DNA of 64,000 bases from Moniliophthora roreri. Its lineage: Eukaryota; Basidiomycota; Agaricomycetes; Agaricales; Marasmiaceae. The stretch spans positions 930,001-994,000 of the forward strand of contig LATX02000133.1 in NCBI GenBank assembly GCA_001466705.2. The letters run 5' to 3'. Every line of letters begins with the position of its first letter. Position 1 is the stretch's first letter. Under the pieces are notes generated by a model. The model was not told the origin of the DNA and did not search any database. It saw nothing but the letters and a program-made list of their open reading frames with translations. Below, in pieces: positions 46,763 to 57,420 of this stretch. A program made the translations under genes and the position numbers.

Positions 46763-47196
46763 TTACTGTACTCGCTGTCTCTTCGATGCCTTGCATGGTT
46801 CACAGATAAAATTGCAGTTAGGGTACACTTCTCCAACGCAGTCCATATGAAACTGTGAAGACTGTGAGTTCCAATCCGATATCACTGGAAACAAACATAG
46901 CACTCACGTATTTTGTCTCACAGCTATTCCTTCTGCAGATAATGACTCTGAGGCTATCATCGGCAGCATCCTCAGGTGTTATAACAATCCCGCAAAGACA
47001 TTCCTGCAACAGCAAGTCAATTTTTCAGGTTCTTTGCTGTATTGAGCAAGTGGGTGGTGAGTATTGGCCTCAGGTACACTGGCAGGTAACTGAAGGATAC
47101 GAGTGCGAAGTTTTTCAAGGATATCAGTGTGGTGGCTTTGGGTAGTCTCGATAGTGGCAACCAATGATGTGGGGGGTGGCGACATAGATTGGGGTT
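46763..47196 (-). pseudogene. 3' part of PHD-finger gene, redundant copy cut at contig join
   Basis: Same as 49129-49562 at the 2366-base offset, containing the PHD finger exons. The 5' exons are missing because the contig ends at 47196. It probably represents the same gene rather than a paralogue. Confidence 0.75.
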
Positions 47197-48232
47197 NGCA
47201 TATTGAATAGAATAATGGCATTGAATGTTACAGGAAACCAATGAACTGTCAGAAGGGGTGAGTTTCTCAGATCTTTGGAGTGAATTGGGCTGTTGCATCT
47301 CTTCTATTAGATACCGAGACATCTGCAGCACTTAATATACAAATATATTAATGGTTAATACATATATACACCCTTCTGAAGGTGGTAGGTTAGTTAATAC
47401 CCTCACAATAAGGTCAAAATCAAGAAGACAGAGAACCAGCACTTATCAGGTGCTAGGGACTTACACCAAACATGGTTTCCACACTCCGGTTTGAGACAGA
47501 GGGACACGACTGAGAGTACACATGTATAGATTATTGAGTAAACAGGATTAAATACATGTGTGGGTGACCACAGGTGTATTTGACATTGTACAATACAATA
47601 TACTGTATTCTAGTTCTGGTGCATAGAGAGCAGGATAGTCGCACTCACCATGCACAAAACAAGAAAGCTGTATCAAGATAAGTAGCAGAGATGAGCCTGA
47701 TGCCACCAATGCCAGGAGAGGGACTGCCATCAAAATATCAGAGGACGCTGGGAGTGACCCAATTAGATAATGGGTGATGTTGAAGGCAGACTCGGCATCA
47801 GAGAATGAGGCCACAGGATGATAGTGGATATGAAATGCCTCCCATAAAGTGATCCAACATCCAATATATATGTGCACTGTCTCCTAGTCCTCACTATTTC
47901 AGTCACTTGTCAAGTGTTCCCGCAACTCCCAATAACTACTCGCTCCTGGATGCTGCCCTCCTGATGGGCATAGTGGAACCATCATGTAGAATTATAAAAG
48001 TGAAGAGGGGCAATAGGAAGGGGAAGACTATGAAAACATCTTGGACTCGAGAGCTTGATTAATGTTGCAGTTGCAGAGACACAGTGCGGCAGTAGATAAC
48101 ATTAATTTGAATCTAGAGACAAAACGTTAGCATTGAGAATCCTTTCACAATATTAAGACACACCTGAGATTCTTCTCTACGACAACGACAACGGCTACTC
48201 TGGGCAACGACGAGGGCATTCAGAACGACAAT

Positions 48233-48287
48233 CTTCCGACACCCTCGTTACGAACTGCACCGTCTTGGCCACTTCTCAGTGTACTCA
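48233..48287. other. 55-base segment that is the non-reversed complement of the duplicate copy
   Basis: Position by position, bases 48233-48287 are the Watson-Crick complement of 45867-45921 in the same order (GAAGGCTGTGGG becomes CTTCCGACACCC). Sequence before (ending GACAAT) and after (TGCTGAGACC) is identical in the two copies. The version at 45867 is the ancestral one, because its reverse complement matches the plus-strand relatives near 41460-41520 and 43200-43260. Confidence 0.9.
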
Positions 48288-48958
48288 TGCTGAGACCAGC
48301 AGTAAGGGACCGGTGACCAGCTGATGTCCAGGATGGCAGGAACGACGACGATAGATACAGGTACGATGACAAACAGTCACCAGATTGATGGTTGAAGTTG
48401 AGGGACCGGTGATGAGTCACTGTCACTGGAAGTGATCACTGGCAGACAACACATGGGGCACTTGAAAATTTTTCATGGGACTTGAAGAGGCCAGAGACTA
48501 GGTGAGAGAGGTGCGAGGAGGTGTGCCCATTTCCGGTGTGAAATCGGTCTGATCCGATGCCAGGTAAAGCCTGTTCCTGGCGTCTTATCAGTTGTGATAC
48601 CTGGGACACAAAGGTGATGATGAGACTCGGATACACGTATATTTTTGTCTTCCTGTGGTCAGATGAGCGTTATGCACCAATATCGGAGACTCTCTTGTCC
48701 CAGCGCACTGGCCCACAAGATTCCGAAACATGCATGAGATCCGGATACCAAGGAAATCATAGATGCTGATGACTAGTTTGAGCATTATAGCATTTCCAAG
48801 GTTCGGTGCAAGAGCCGGAGGAATAAAAAGGTTCTGTGCACCTTCACTGTAGCTTGTTCTGCGGATCCATTCACACCAAATATGTCGTGCACTTGGGTAT
48901 GGCAGATGATGTGGCTCGTCGCAGGGGACAAACTTTAGAAGTCACAGAGGTACCCTCT

Positions 48959-49038
48959 GGCTCAAGGGGGCCGCAAAAAATTTTTTTAGTACACGATAAT
49001 GATTTTTTTTTAAGGACGGCTGGAGAGAACCAACTGAC
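48959..49038 (-). repeat. SINE-like repeat, copy a (redundant)
   Basis: Same sequence as 46593-46672 within the 2.36 kb duplicate. Confidence 0.45.
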
Positions 49039-49128
49039 TGACCTATTATGTATATTACTATAATAGAAAAGTGTCACATGTTCAGAAAAACATACGAGTA
49101 CGCTACGTGGCAACCCCCAACCAAACTA

Positions 49129-49924
49129 TTACTGTACTCGCTGTCTCTTCGATGCCTTGCATGGTTCACAGATAAAATTGCAGTTAGGGTACACTTCTCC
49201 AACGCAGTCCATATGAAACTGTGAAGACTGTGAGTTCCAATCCGATATCACTGGAAACAAACATAGCACTCACGTATTTTGTCTCACAGCTATTCCTTCT
49301 GCAGATAATGACTCTGAGGCTATCATCGGCAGCATCCTCAGGTGTTATAACAATCCCGCAAAGACATTCCTGCAACAGCAAGTCAATTTTTCAGGTTCTT
49401 TGCTGTATTGAGCAAGTGGGTGGTGAGTATTGGCCTCAGGTACACTGGCAGGTAACTGAAGGATACGAGTGCGAAGTTTTTCAAGGATATCAGTGTGGTG
49501 GCTTTGGGTAGTCTCGATAGTGGCAACCAATGATGTGGGGGGTGGCGACATAGATTGGGGTTGGGCTGAGCTGGAAGCTGAACCATTCGAGGTGGTCGAT
49601 GGTGTATTGTGTCCTTTTTTCTTCAATGACTGTATTGGTTTGGGTACCTGTACATTAGGCAATACCGAAGCCACTGCCTTAGGTAGAAGGGACAGAATAG
49701 ATTGTTGTTNTAGCTTCATAGCTTCACAGGTAGGTGTCAGATAATGCTTGTTGGCAAAATTGCCTTTACCAGCCTTTCCAACACGTATGTGTTCGTTGCA
49801 ATTGGGGCAGTGAACCTTCCCATCAACTACAGGAATATTTTCAAGCTCCTACATTTGGCATAACTATCAGTCAAGGATTAGACCAGGTCAATAAAAAATT
49901 TACCAGTGGGATGGGTTTGGCCAT
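49129..49924 (-). CDS. Small PHD-finger protein with N-terminal CCHC-like finger
   Basis: Four exons on the minus strand: 49924-49904, 49848-49444 (including the single n at 49710), 49369-49274 and 49218-49129. They total 612 bases (203 residues), in phase throughout. Start MAKPIPLELENIPV. Residues about 20-50 carry HCPNCNEHI, then NFANKHYLTPTC, a C-x2-C...H-x5-C arrangement that may bind zinc. The middle is S/T/P/Q-rich. The C-terminus is a full PHD finger: CLCG, then CRRNSC, FHMDC, and CNFICEPC, giving the Cys4-His-Cys3 order of PHD domains that read histone tails. The exact length of the gap at 49710 is unknown, although the frame is open across it. The local context is repeats, so it could be transposon-associated. 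Confidence 0.72.
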
Positions 49925-50131
49925 GCTGTAAGATGTTGCAAACAAAGCATCACATGGTCTGGGTCCCACAAGTTGAGATAAGTGCCAATTTAGTTTTCCT
50001 TTACTCATAAAAACTCTCTAATAGCTAATTGGGCTGTATTTAGTCCCAAAAAGTACTCTAACATTACAAAAAAAAATTTGGCTCAAAAAAATTTTTAAGG
50101 ACCCCAGGACTGAACCAACCGACCATCATCG
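49925..50131. other. Upstream region of PHD gene
   Basis: Contains the likely promoter of the PHD gene (read on the minus strand) and SINE-like copy b. Nothing else recognised. Confidence 0.35.
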
Positions 50132-50170
50132 TGTTCAGGATCCGCGGCCTGCTACCCTCTTGCTCTGGCT
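50078..50170 (-). repeat. SINE-like repeat, copy b
   Basis: Plus strand: TTGGCTCAAAAAAATTTTTA, AGGACC, then GAACCAACCGACCATC, then GTTC-GGATCC-CGGCCTGC. On the minus strand this ends GGTTGGTTCAGTCC before an A-run, reminiscent of an RNA polymerase III B box followed by an A tail. Copy d (60805-60900) aligns over the whole length. tRNA origin is only suggested. Confidence 0.5.
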
Positions 50171-51110
50171 ATGTATCAGCCACAGTTTTTTCACTGGGTA
50201 CATGTGCCCTCTAGTCTCTATGTCCCCCTGCTTCTCAAGAACAGTAAGCTCACACCCGTGCACAGAAAACTGAGGAAAACCCGAGGCATACTGTTCTTCT
50301 ATTTCATTCAACCCTTTATTCTTCTGCTCTGTAGGACCAAACTTCAGTTTCGAAGCTGCAGTTTACATGGCCACATTCTGATAGTTTCAGGAATCAGCCT
50401 AGCTCAGTAATTGAGTTATTTTGGACAGAATGGCTTTTTTTCTTTTTGTTAGAGCAGTAGTACTGTAGTACTGTGTCCAATGTACAGTAGTATCGTCTAT
50501 CCTGATGGACACTGAAGGCCAATGAGAATTGCAATGAGCATGACCATGGATATCCATACTTACAGAATTTCCTTCTCATTCAACGAGATGTTCCAGCATC
50601 GTCCAAAAGGTGAAGAGGGTCAGAGGGTCACCCGTGTCTGTGTCTGTCAAAAACAAAGAATCAGATTGTCGCTGGAGTTTAGCTGACGACTCTGGCCAAA
50701 CAAAACTCTTCATTCTCCATCATCATCAACTACGACTAACTCGGCATGGCCTAGCCGAAGGAACGGCAATAAAAAGTCTGTTTGCAAGCTTTGGTACCAT
50801 TTGGAGGACACTTGAGAAAAGGAGAGGGAAAAGAGAAGGTGTCTTCATCAAGCGCGTTACCTGTCATTTCTATTGAACACCCGAGTATGAGTAAGTATGG
50901 AAGCTGGGACACCAATTCGGAAGAGTATGTCGTTGACGAAGCTGGAGAGCGAGAAGCCGTTACCGGAATGTGTGGAAATGGGTCAGTTCGGCAGAGCATC
51001 GAATGATTGGACGCTGACGGGGAGTTCAGGCATTGTCAATCTATTCCTATGTGTTTAGTTGGTACTAATGGTGGTTTTATTCCAGATTTAGATAGGTGTA
51101 ATTGGACCAG
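50132..51110. repeat. 0.98 kb direct duplicate, copy 1
   Basis: Offset of 980 bases to 51112-52090, with scattered transitions, many at CpG. The join at 51111 lies exactly between the copies: unmerged overlap or second haplotype. No gene recognised, although open frames exist on both strands. Confidence 0.8.
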
Positions 51111-51111
51111 N

Positions 51112-52090
51112 TGTTCAGGATCCGCGGCCTGCTACCCTCTTGCTCTGGCTATGTATCAGCCACAGTTTTTTCACTGGGTACATGTGCCCTCTAGTCTCTA
51201 TGTCCCCCTGCTTCTCAAGAACAGTAAGCTCACACCCGTGCACAGAAAACTGAGGAAAACCCGAGGCATACTGTTCTTCTATTTCATTCAACCCTTTATT
51301 CTTCTGCTCTGTAGGACCAAACTTCAGTTTCGAAGCTGCAGTTTACATGGCCACATTCTGATAGTTTCAGGAATCAGCCTAGCTCAGTAATTGAGTTATT
51401 TTGGACAGAATGGCTTTTTTTCTTTTTGTTAGAGCAGTAGTACTGTAGTACTGTGTCCAATGTACAGTAGTATCGTCTATCCTGATGGACACTGAAGGCC
51501 AATGAGAATTGCAATGAGCATGACCATGGATATCTGTACTTACAGAATTTCCTTCTCATTCAACGAGACATTCCAGCATCGTCCAAAAGGTGAAGAGGGT
51601 CAGAGGGTCACCCGTGTCCGTGTCTGTCAAAAACAAAGAATCAGATTGTCACTGGAGTTTAGCCAACGACTCCGGCCAAACAAAACTCTTCATTCTCCAC
51701 CATCATCAACTACGACTAACTCAGCATGGCCTAGCCAAAGGAACAGCAATAAAAAGTCTGTTTGCAAGCTTTGGTACCATTTGGAGGACACTCGAGAAAA
51801 GGGGAGGGAAAAGGGAAGGTGTCTTCGTCAAGCACGTTACCTGTCATTTCTATTGAACACCCGAGTATGAGTAAGTATGGAAGCTGGGACACCAATTCGG
51901 AAGAGTATGTCGTTGACGAAGCTGGAGAGCGAGAAGCCGTTACCGGAATGTGTGGAAATGGGTCAGTTCGGCAGAGCATCGAATGATTGGACGCTGACGG
52001 GGAGTTCAGGCATTGTCAATCTATTCCTATGTGTTTAGTTGGTACTAATGGTGGTTTTATTCCAGATTTAGATAGGTGTAATTGGACCAG
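51112..52090. repeat. 0.98 kb direct duplicate, copy 2
   Basis: See 50132-51110. Part of it (about 51740-51900) also resembles 57050-57200, a more distant copy with a CpG-rich, host-like composition. Confidence 0.8.
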
Positions 52091-52128
52091 ATGCCCTAAT
52101 ATTTCCTGAATCTTTTTTCCTAGAACTA

Positions 52129-52239
52129 CTGGGGTATTTCGATTGATTCGGATGGTCACGCATCACAGGGCTCAAAATTTCCGAATATTTTCGGATGGTC
52201 ACAGGTCACAGGCCATCCGAATCAATCGAAATACCCCAG
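52129..52239. mobile_element. 111-bp MITE with 27-bp perfect TIRs and TA duplication
   Basis: CTGGGGTATTTCGATTGATT continues to CGGATGG and is mirrored exactly at the other end (CCATCCG to ATACCCCAG). TA flanks both sides (52127-52128 and 52240-52241), as in Tc1/mariner-type insertions. The centre has a second small inverted motif CCGAATATTTTCGG. Confidence 0.85.
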
Positions 52240-52241
52240 TA

Positions 52242-53179
52242 TCCTCAAGATCTGGCACATGCAGTGGCAGCGGTATACAACCTTGGGAGTCAGAAAGCTC
52301 GACTGAGGACATAACAGGCACCGGTTCGTTCCTGCTATCTCATTCCTATTCGTACTCTAAATCTACTTCAGTACCTAGGCAAGCCCTAGGCGCCTCGGAA
52401 AAGCTCCCTCATCGCGACCACCATTATCAACTGATTTCCAAGTGTCCCACAATTTTTCACACTTCGTCAAACATCTGGATGGGTTCTTTTTTGAGAAGAG
52501 GCGTGTCGATCATAGAGTATGCTTTGAGTCTCGGCTTTTCATTCCAACGCCAAAATGCGCAGGCTGATCAGGAATTGAAGATCGGGATATTTTGCTACAA
52601 GGAGAGTAGTGGAGAGGTCCTACGTGACTTGCAAGGGGGATACCTCGGTGTGCTGTATGCCTCTATCCGTGATAAGAGGAGTAATGACTAGGTGCCTACC
52701 TTTGTCTTTAGGTCTGAATAACAAGGCTCAGGTAGATCTAGCTCTAGCTGTCCAGGATTCATTTTTATGGGCCGCCTTCGAGTCGAATGGCTCTTCATTA
52801 TGAGCCATGAAGAAAATGAAGAGAACGGGTGGGTGTACGGAAGAGAGGGATAAGAGCTTCGAATTTCATGACGGAGAAAGGTCGGGATCTGATTTCGCGT
52901 TACTGATGGCCAGCTAATTCTGGAGTACACGCAGATTACACATCTGTTAAGGCACATAGATACTGGTACTAATATACATACATGAAAAAGTCAAACTATG
53001 TGCTACATATGTGCTTGATATAGAAATTGCTTGCATGCGTAGTCGAATGTGCAAACGAGAGATTCCAGAAATGTGAAAGAACGAACACAGATAAAAGCAA
53101 TGGATGAGATAATAACCTAGAGTCAGATCCGTCCAAAGAACCAACGAAACGAAACGGAAAAAAACAAGTCTAATGCGAT
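52242..53179. other. Host-like sequence without a recognised gene
   Basis: CpG-rich compared with the repeat tracts. An open frame from inside the MITE to 52691 has no recognisable domain. The stretch 52668-52800 resembles 57301-57420 (TAATGACTAGGTGC then GGCCGCCTTCGAGTCGAA). Confidence 0.35.
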
Positions 53180-53719
53180 TTACCAAATCTCATTCTCCTT
53201 CCGATATCCTGATTCCAAACTATCCCCGTCACCCAGATGCCGTTCATGCTCAGGTCGGAGATACAAGGATCCGAGACTCCCGATTCCGCCTGACGACATC
53301 AAAAATTTGTCGTGGCAGGTGGTATCGCGGTAACCGATGTATCCCTCACATGCGCAGGTGATCGTAACGGAACAATAGGGTTCATACGACAAGGTAGAAG
53401 GGTGTTCCTGGTGGTCGTGATCCCCTTGCAGGAGCATGGTCATCTCTGCTGGTGTTGGGAGAATTGACGAGGCAGAGCTATACCTCCGTGCTGGGATAGA
53501 TGTGGGTTCAACTTCAGCTCTGTCTTCGTATCGATGTTGATGTCGGTTTAAAATGGCGCGAAAGTCGCAGTCGGCAGTGTCTCCAGCTCGGCGAAGATAA
53601 GTTCTCCATCTTAGCGGGCTCCCCAAGCCTCTCTCCCCTAAATCTCTGAATCCATAGCTAATCACATCTCGCCCGACCGCATCTGCCGAACGTTCATCGA
53701 CATCGCCCCATCTGCTCAA
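53180..53719 (-). CDS. Hypothetical protein, weak support
   Basis: 179-residue open frame on the minus strand in CpG-rich sequence, low in repeats, continuing open a little further upstream. It has a Cys-containing segment CSVTITCACEGYIGYRDTTC and is otherwise charged. No family recognised and no convincing splice partners found, so it may be the last exon of a host gene or a chance frame. Confidence 0.25.
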   Translation of the reverse strand: MSRWGDVDERSADAVGRDVISYGFRDLGERGLGSPLRWRTYLRRAGDTADCDFRAILNRHQHRYEDRAEVEPTSIPARRYSSASSILPTPAEMTMLLQGDHDHQEHPSTLSYEPYCSVTITCACEGYIGYRDTTCHDKFLMSSGGIGSLGSLYLRPEHERHLGDGDSLESGYRKENEIW

Positions 53720-54249
53720 GATCCTGTAAGGCTGTAACCGCTCTCTCTCGACACCCTCATTGTCGTCTGAGGTTCCAATAGGATGGAGACATCACTGCCC
53801 CCGTGTTCCTCCTTCATCACTGTCAACTCGTTTTCCCAACGAGTGTCAGGAGACGGACATGTCAATGAGCCTCGTTACGCTCCTACTCCCACTTTGACCT
53901 CCGGTTGCCTCTCATAGACTCAGCGCTCAAACCGATTCCTGGTCCCATTTGAAGTCCCATACCTCTGCTCGAAAAACTCGTATCCGAAATCAATAATGGA
54001 TCTTCACCATCCAACGACCTGAAATGTTCGTAGGCCAAGCCAATCCATACCCGAACTTCCAGCGGCGCACTACTACTACGAGGTACGCTCTAGTACCGGT
54101 AAAAAAGAGAACAGAGCCCGAGCTCCCAATTCTGGGTGTCGGATTGGGGCTGAATGATAGAAAAAGAGTTTCGCACCCTCGACGTCTCTTTCTCTGCTTT
54201 GCCGCGTTGAAGGGTATTAGACCGATATCTGACAGCGTGAGGAGTCCGA
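53720..54249. other. No supported gene
   Basis: CpG-rich sequence with short frames only; nothing recognised. Confidence 0.3.
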
Positions 54250-54576
54250 TGAGCTTCTACCTCCATGCGTGTTCACACCGGCTGTAGGTGGTAATGACAT
54301 CGATGGAGCTTGAGAATACAATACACCTCGAAGGCAGAAACATCGTGCCCCTGAACACGAGTTTCGAACACGTCGGGGTTGAAAAGCCAGTGATGACTTC
54401 ATACTCTCCGAGGTAAAACCTTGGGCTGCTGTGTTCTTCTCGGATTCGATCGCTTCGGTAGCAACACCTATGAAAACTACGAAGTTGGCCATGTGGGTTT
54501 GATATCATAATCGCGATATTCTCCTCGTCTCCGGGAAAAGTACCAGGGCCAGGAAGTATCTTGCATAGCTAACTGA
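54250..54576. repeat. Local direct repeat, unit 1
   Basis: GAGCTTCTACCTCCATGCGT to CCGGGAAAAGTACCAGG-CCAGGAAGTAT. Unit 2 at 54592-55206 has the same ends plus an extra insert of roughly 250 bases after the first 30. On the minus strand both encode a similar start (MANFVVFIGVATEA and MTNLVVFVGLATEA), so the unit may come from a small tandemly duplicated gene. Confidence 0.65.
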
Positions 54577-54591
54577 GAATCTCTGGTGCCT

Positions 54592-55206
54592 GCTGAGCTT
54601 CTACCTCCATGCTTGTTCACGCCTTCGCCTAAACGTCGAGGAGACAGACATGGCGAAAAGTCGAATGAGCCTGAAAGCGAAACACTAGAAGGCAGGTCGG
54701 GCCCGACACCCAAACCAAATTTGTACTGTCTCCGATTACCCTCATACAAAATGAGTGCCGGATCGAGTGCGAGTGTACAGGTGGAAGGTGAAGGTGAAGG
54801 TGAAGGTGATGTGGGTATCATCGTAACGTTTGCAGACCGTGAGTTGGAGACGAGGACGCCAAAGTGAATGTAGGAGCGCTGGCTATAGATGATATCGATG
54901 CTGATGGAGGTTGAGAATACGCCTTGAAGACATGCCAAAGACGGCAGTATCGTACCCCCAGTGAAGACGAGGGTCAAACACATCGGGTTGAAAGGCCGGT
55001 GATGGCTTAGTACGTTCTGAGATGAAACTTTTGGCCGTAGGGACAGCAGAGTCTGCTCCTGTGTTCTTCTCGGATTCGTTCGCTTCGGTAGCAAGGCCTA
55101 CGAAAACTACGAGGTTGGTCATGTGGGTTTGATATCATAATCGCGATATTCTCCTTGTCTCCGGGAAAAGTACCAGGCCAGGAAGTATTTTGCTGGCTAA
55201 CTGAGG
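54592..55206. repeat. Local direct repeat, unit 2
   Basis: See 54250-54576. The inserted part holds a GAAGGT hexamer run and an ATG-started frame beginning MSAGSSASVQVEGEGEG. Confidence 0.6.
54782..54811. repeat. Hexamer minisatellite (GAAGGT)n
   Basis: About four tandem GAAGGT units. In one frame it gives an EGEGEG run. Confidence 0.85.
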
Positions 55207-56183
55207 ATCCGCGATGCCCATAGACTTCCAATATGAGCATTCTGACGCGTGCTGGCTGTTGTTTGTCCTCCAAGACAAAATTCTCGTCAACACGACACGA
55301 ACGTCGTTCCCAGAACCCAGTACGCTGATCAGTTGGTACTTGGGAAGCGATCGGCGACGTCGAAAGGTATGTCCTTGCCCGCTTCAATGTCTACGTTCGA
55401 TGACCGCGAGAAAGGTGATAACAAAGGACATGGCATCTCGTTGCGGATGTAAAGGTCGAAGTGGCGACGATGATGGAAGTTAAGAGACGATGGAGGAGTC
55501 GGTGGGGGGACCAGGATGGAAAACGCGACGAGGGCGGTGAGTCGAGTTGGAGAAGGAGTGTGTTTGGGTATATTCTGGCAGCATCGGTTCGTATCAGGTC
55601 CGCTACTAATGAATTGGATTTAGATCATGATAGGGTGAGACAGAGACTAACCTGTGTTAGCAAGGTCTTTTCCAAGTATACTGCAACTGACGCTATGTGT
55701 GTTGGTGACTGAGCAAGAGCAACGACAGATCTAGACGTACGAACCCGAACGTGAAGACCTTCATCTAAAAAAAAAGGCACCATCAGTACGAACCAACGCA
55801 TGGAAAAGCTGAGTAGAATACCTAAATTATTTGTACCGTCACAGCCAATTCGAAAGCCTAGACATCCTAAAACCCCATCTCATCTCACAGGCGCATTCGG
55901 CAACGACTTTTCTGTGTCTAGTGTCACATCGAAATGCTCTTCCGATTTGGTGTAGCAGGAAGCTCGCAATGTTCGGAATCGGGATGGTGAAACACAGGCA
56001 GGCAGGGACGGCTGGAGCTCGGTGCGAAGGTATAAGAGACCCGAATGCACAGAAATTTCGTCCGGATGTATGCATTTGAAATCGAAGGTGAATTCGGCCC
56101 GTTGCCGTTGCGTCCAGCGAGTTTATGTCCTGGGGTTGGGATACGCGACTGGGAGCGAAAAGGGGTTTAACGTTGTACAGGTA
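55207..56183. other. No supported gene
   Basis: CpG-rich, host-like. The long minus-strand frame 56456-55839 runs through a MITE and is probably not a gene. An A-run lies at 55768-55776. Confidence 0.35.
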
Positions 56184-56502
56184 TTCTAGAAAACGTAGGC
56201 CGGATTTTTTCACGCCGCCCTCAGGACCCTTGTTTAGGTGTAAACAATGTGATGTCATTCTTCCCACAACTTCGACCCCAGCTAGTGCCCTCGTTGAAGT
56301 TCCAGGTTGGTTGACACTAGTGTTAGACGACAAGAACTGAGTGGCAGGCGATAGCTCGGAAAAGAAGTGCTCATTCTTTAGCCGATGTTTGAGACACCAC
56401 CGATCTGGCGATCTGACGGCGGCTATGAGCGCTAAGTGGAGTTTGCACCTGAACAAAAATCCTGAGGGCGGCGTGAAAAAATCCGGCCCACGATTTCTAG
56501 AA
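56184..56502. mobile_element. 319-bp MITE with about 45-bp TIRs and TA duplication
   Basis: Left arm TTCTAGAAAACGTAGGCCGG to CACGCCGCCCTCAGGA; the right arm is its inverse from TCCTGAGGGCGGCGTG to TTTCTAGAA with few mismatches. TA at 56182-56183 and 56503-56504. Size and TA duplication suit a Tc1/mariner-related non-autonomous element. Confidence 0.8.
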
Positions 56503-56518
56503 TAGCTGTAAACGAGTA

Positions 56519-56927
56519 CAAACTCACTCTACATCGCATTTGTGATGGCCATTTTCTCTGTCGAAACGGGTATGTGTAGTAAATCCGATATTCGCTATAT
56601 AGCTCTGTAACGTGGTCCATCCATGAGATGAATGCTGTTGCACATTACCTTCTTCTGGTGAGAAATCCGTATATTTCTGTCTTCCGGTGGTCAGCAGTCA
56701 GCTGAACGTTAAGTACTGAAACCGAAGGCACTCTTGTCCCAGCGCACATCATCATAGTACAGCACTGGTACAGCACTGGTACAGCACCAGAGCCCAAAGG
56801 TTCCGCATGCCCTCACCGTGACTCGTTCTGCGGCTGTTAACACCAAATATATCGTGCATAGTGTATATCATGCATTTTGATATGGCGAACGACGTGGCTC
56901 GTCGCGGGACACATACTTTGGAAGTCG
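56519..56927. repeat. Distant copies of repeats found at 42.5 kb and 46.3 kb
   Basis: 56519-56640 resembles 42505-42630 (GGCCATTTTCTCTGTCGAAA, then TAGCTCTGTAAC). 56660-56927 resembles 46268-46583 (CTCTTGTCCCAGCGCAC, then GTGGCTCGTCGC). This copy has more CpG. It ends at the join at 56928. Confidence 0.6.
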
Positions 56928-56928
56928 N

Positions 56929-57420
56929 TTTATCATTAATTTTATCATTGAGCTCAAATTACGATGTCTAACCCTCTTTTTCCTTCAACACCACAATCCC
57001 GTATCCCAACCCTTGGACATTCTCGAAAAACCTCCATGAGCGCGACAGCGATAGAAAGCCTGTTTGCAAGCTTTTGTACCGTTCGAAGGTCGATAAACCT
57101 CACCCGAGAAAGGGAGAAGGGAAAGAGAAGAGATGTAGAGTGGGAAAGGAAGATCTTGTCGAGCGCACTACCTGTTATTTCTATCGAACATCCGAGTGTG
57201 GAAGTTGCAACGCCAATTGGGCGTTTTTAATGAAGCTGAAGAAGCCGTTACCGGATACACTGGTGGACGAAATGGGTTAGTTCAGCCTTTCAGGAGAGTG
57301 GAGTAATGACTAGGTGCGTACCTTTGCCTTTAGGTCTGAACGAGACTGAGGTGGATCCAGCTCTGGCTGTCCGGGGTTTATTCTTGTAGGCCGCCTTCGA
57401 GTCGAACGGCTCTTCATTTG
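56929..57420. repeat. Diverged, shortened copy of the 50.7-52.8 kb region
   Basis: Shares GCCTGTTTGCAAGCTTT, CACTACCTGTTATTTCTATC, GAAGCCGTTACCGGA and the AGTAATGACTAGGTGC to TTCGAGTCGAACGG block with 50770-52800, in the same order but with intervening sequence missing. It may be a segmental duplication of a host gene I cannot identify. Confidence 0.55.

Larger units (their letters stand above)
44832..47196. repeat. 2.36 kb direct duplicate, copy 1
   Basis: Equivalent to 47198-49562 at a constant offset of 2366 bases, with no difference in the stretches I compared except the 55-base segment described separately. Copy 2 begins at the join at 47197, so this is most likely the same locus assembled twice. 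Confidence 0.85.
47198..49562. repeat. 2.36 kb direct duplicate, copy 2
   Basis: See 44832-47196. Beyond 49562 it extends into the 5' part of the PHD-finger gene, which copy 1 lacks because of the join at 47197. Confidence 0.85.

Noticed and set aside
52143..52691. 182-residue open frame on the plus strand
   Set aside because: Its start lies inside the 111-bp MITE, it has no family pattern and no splice partners.
55839..56456. 205-residue open frame on the minus strand
   Set aside because: Runs straight through the left arm of a TA-flanked MITE and has no recognisable domain; likely chance.
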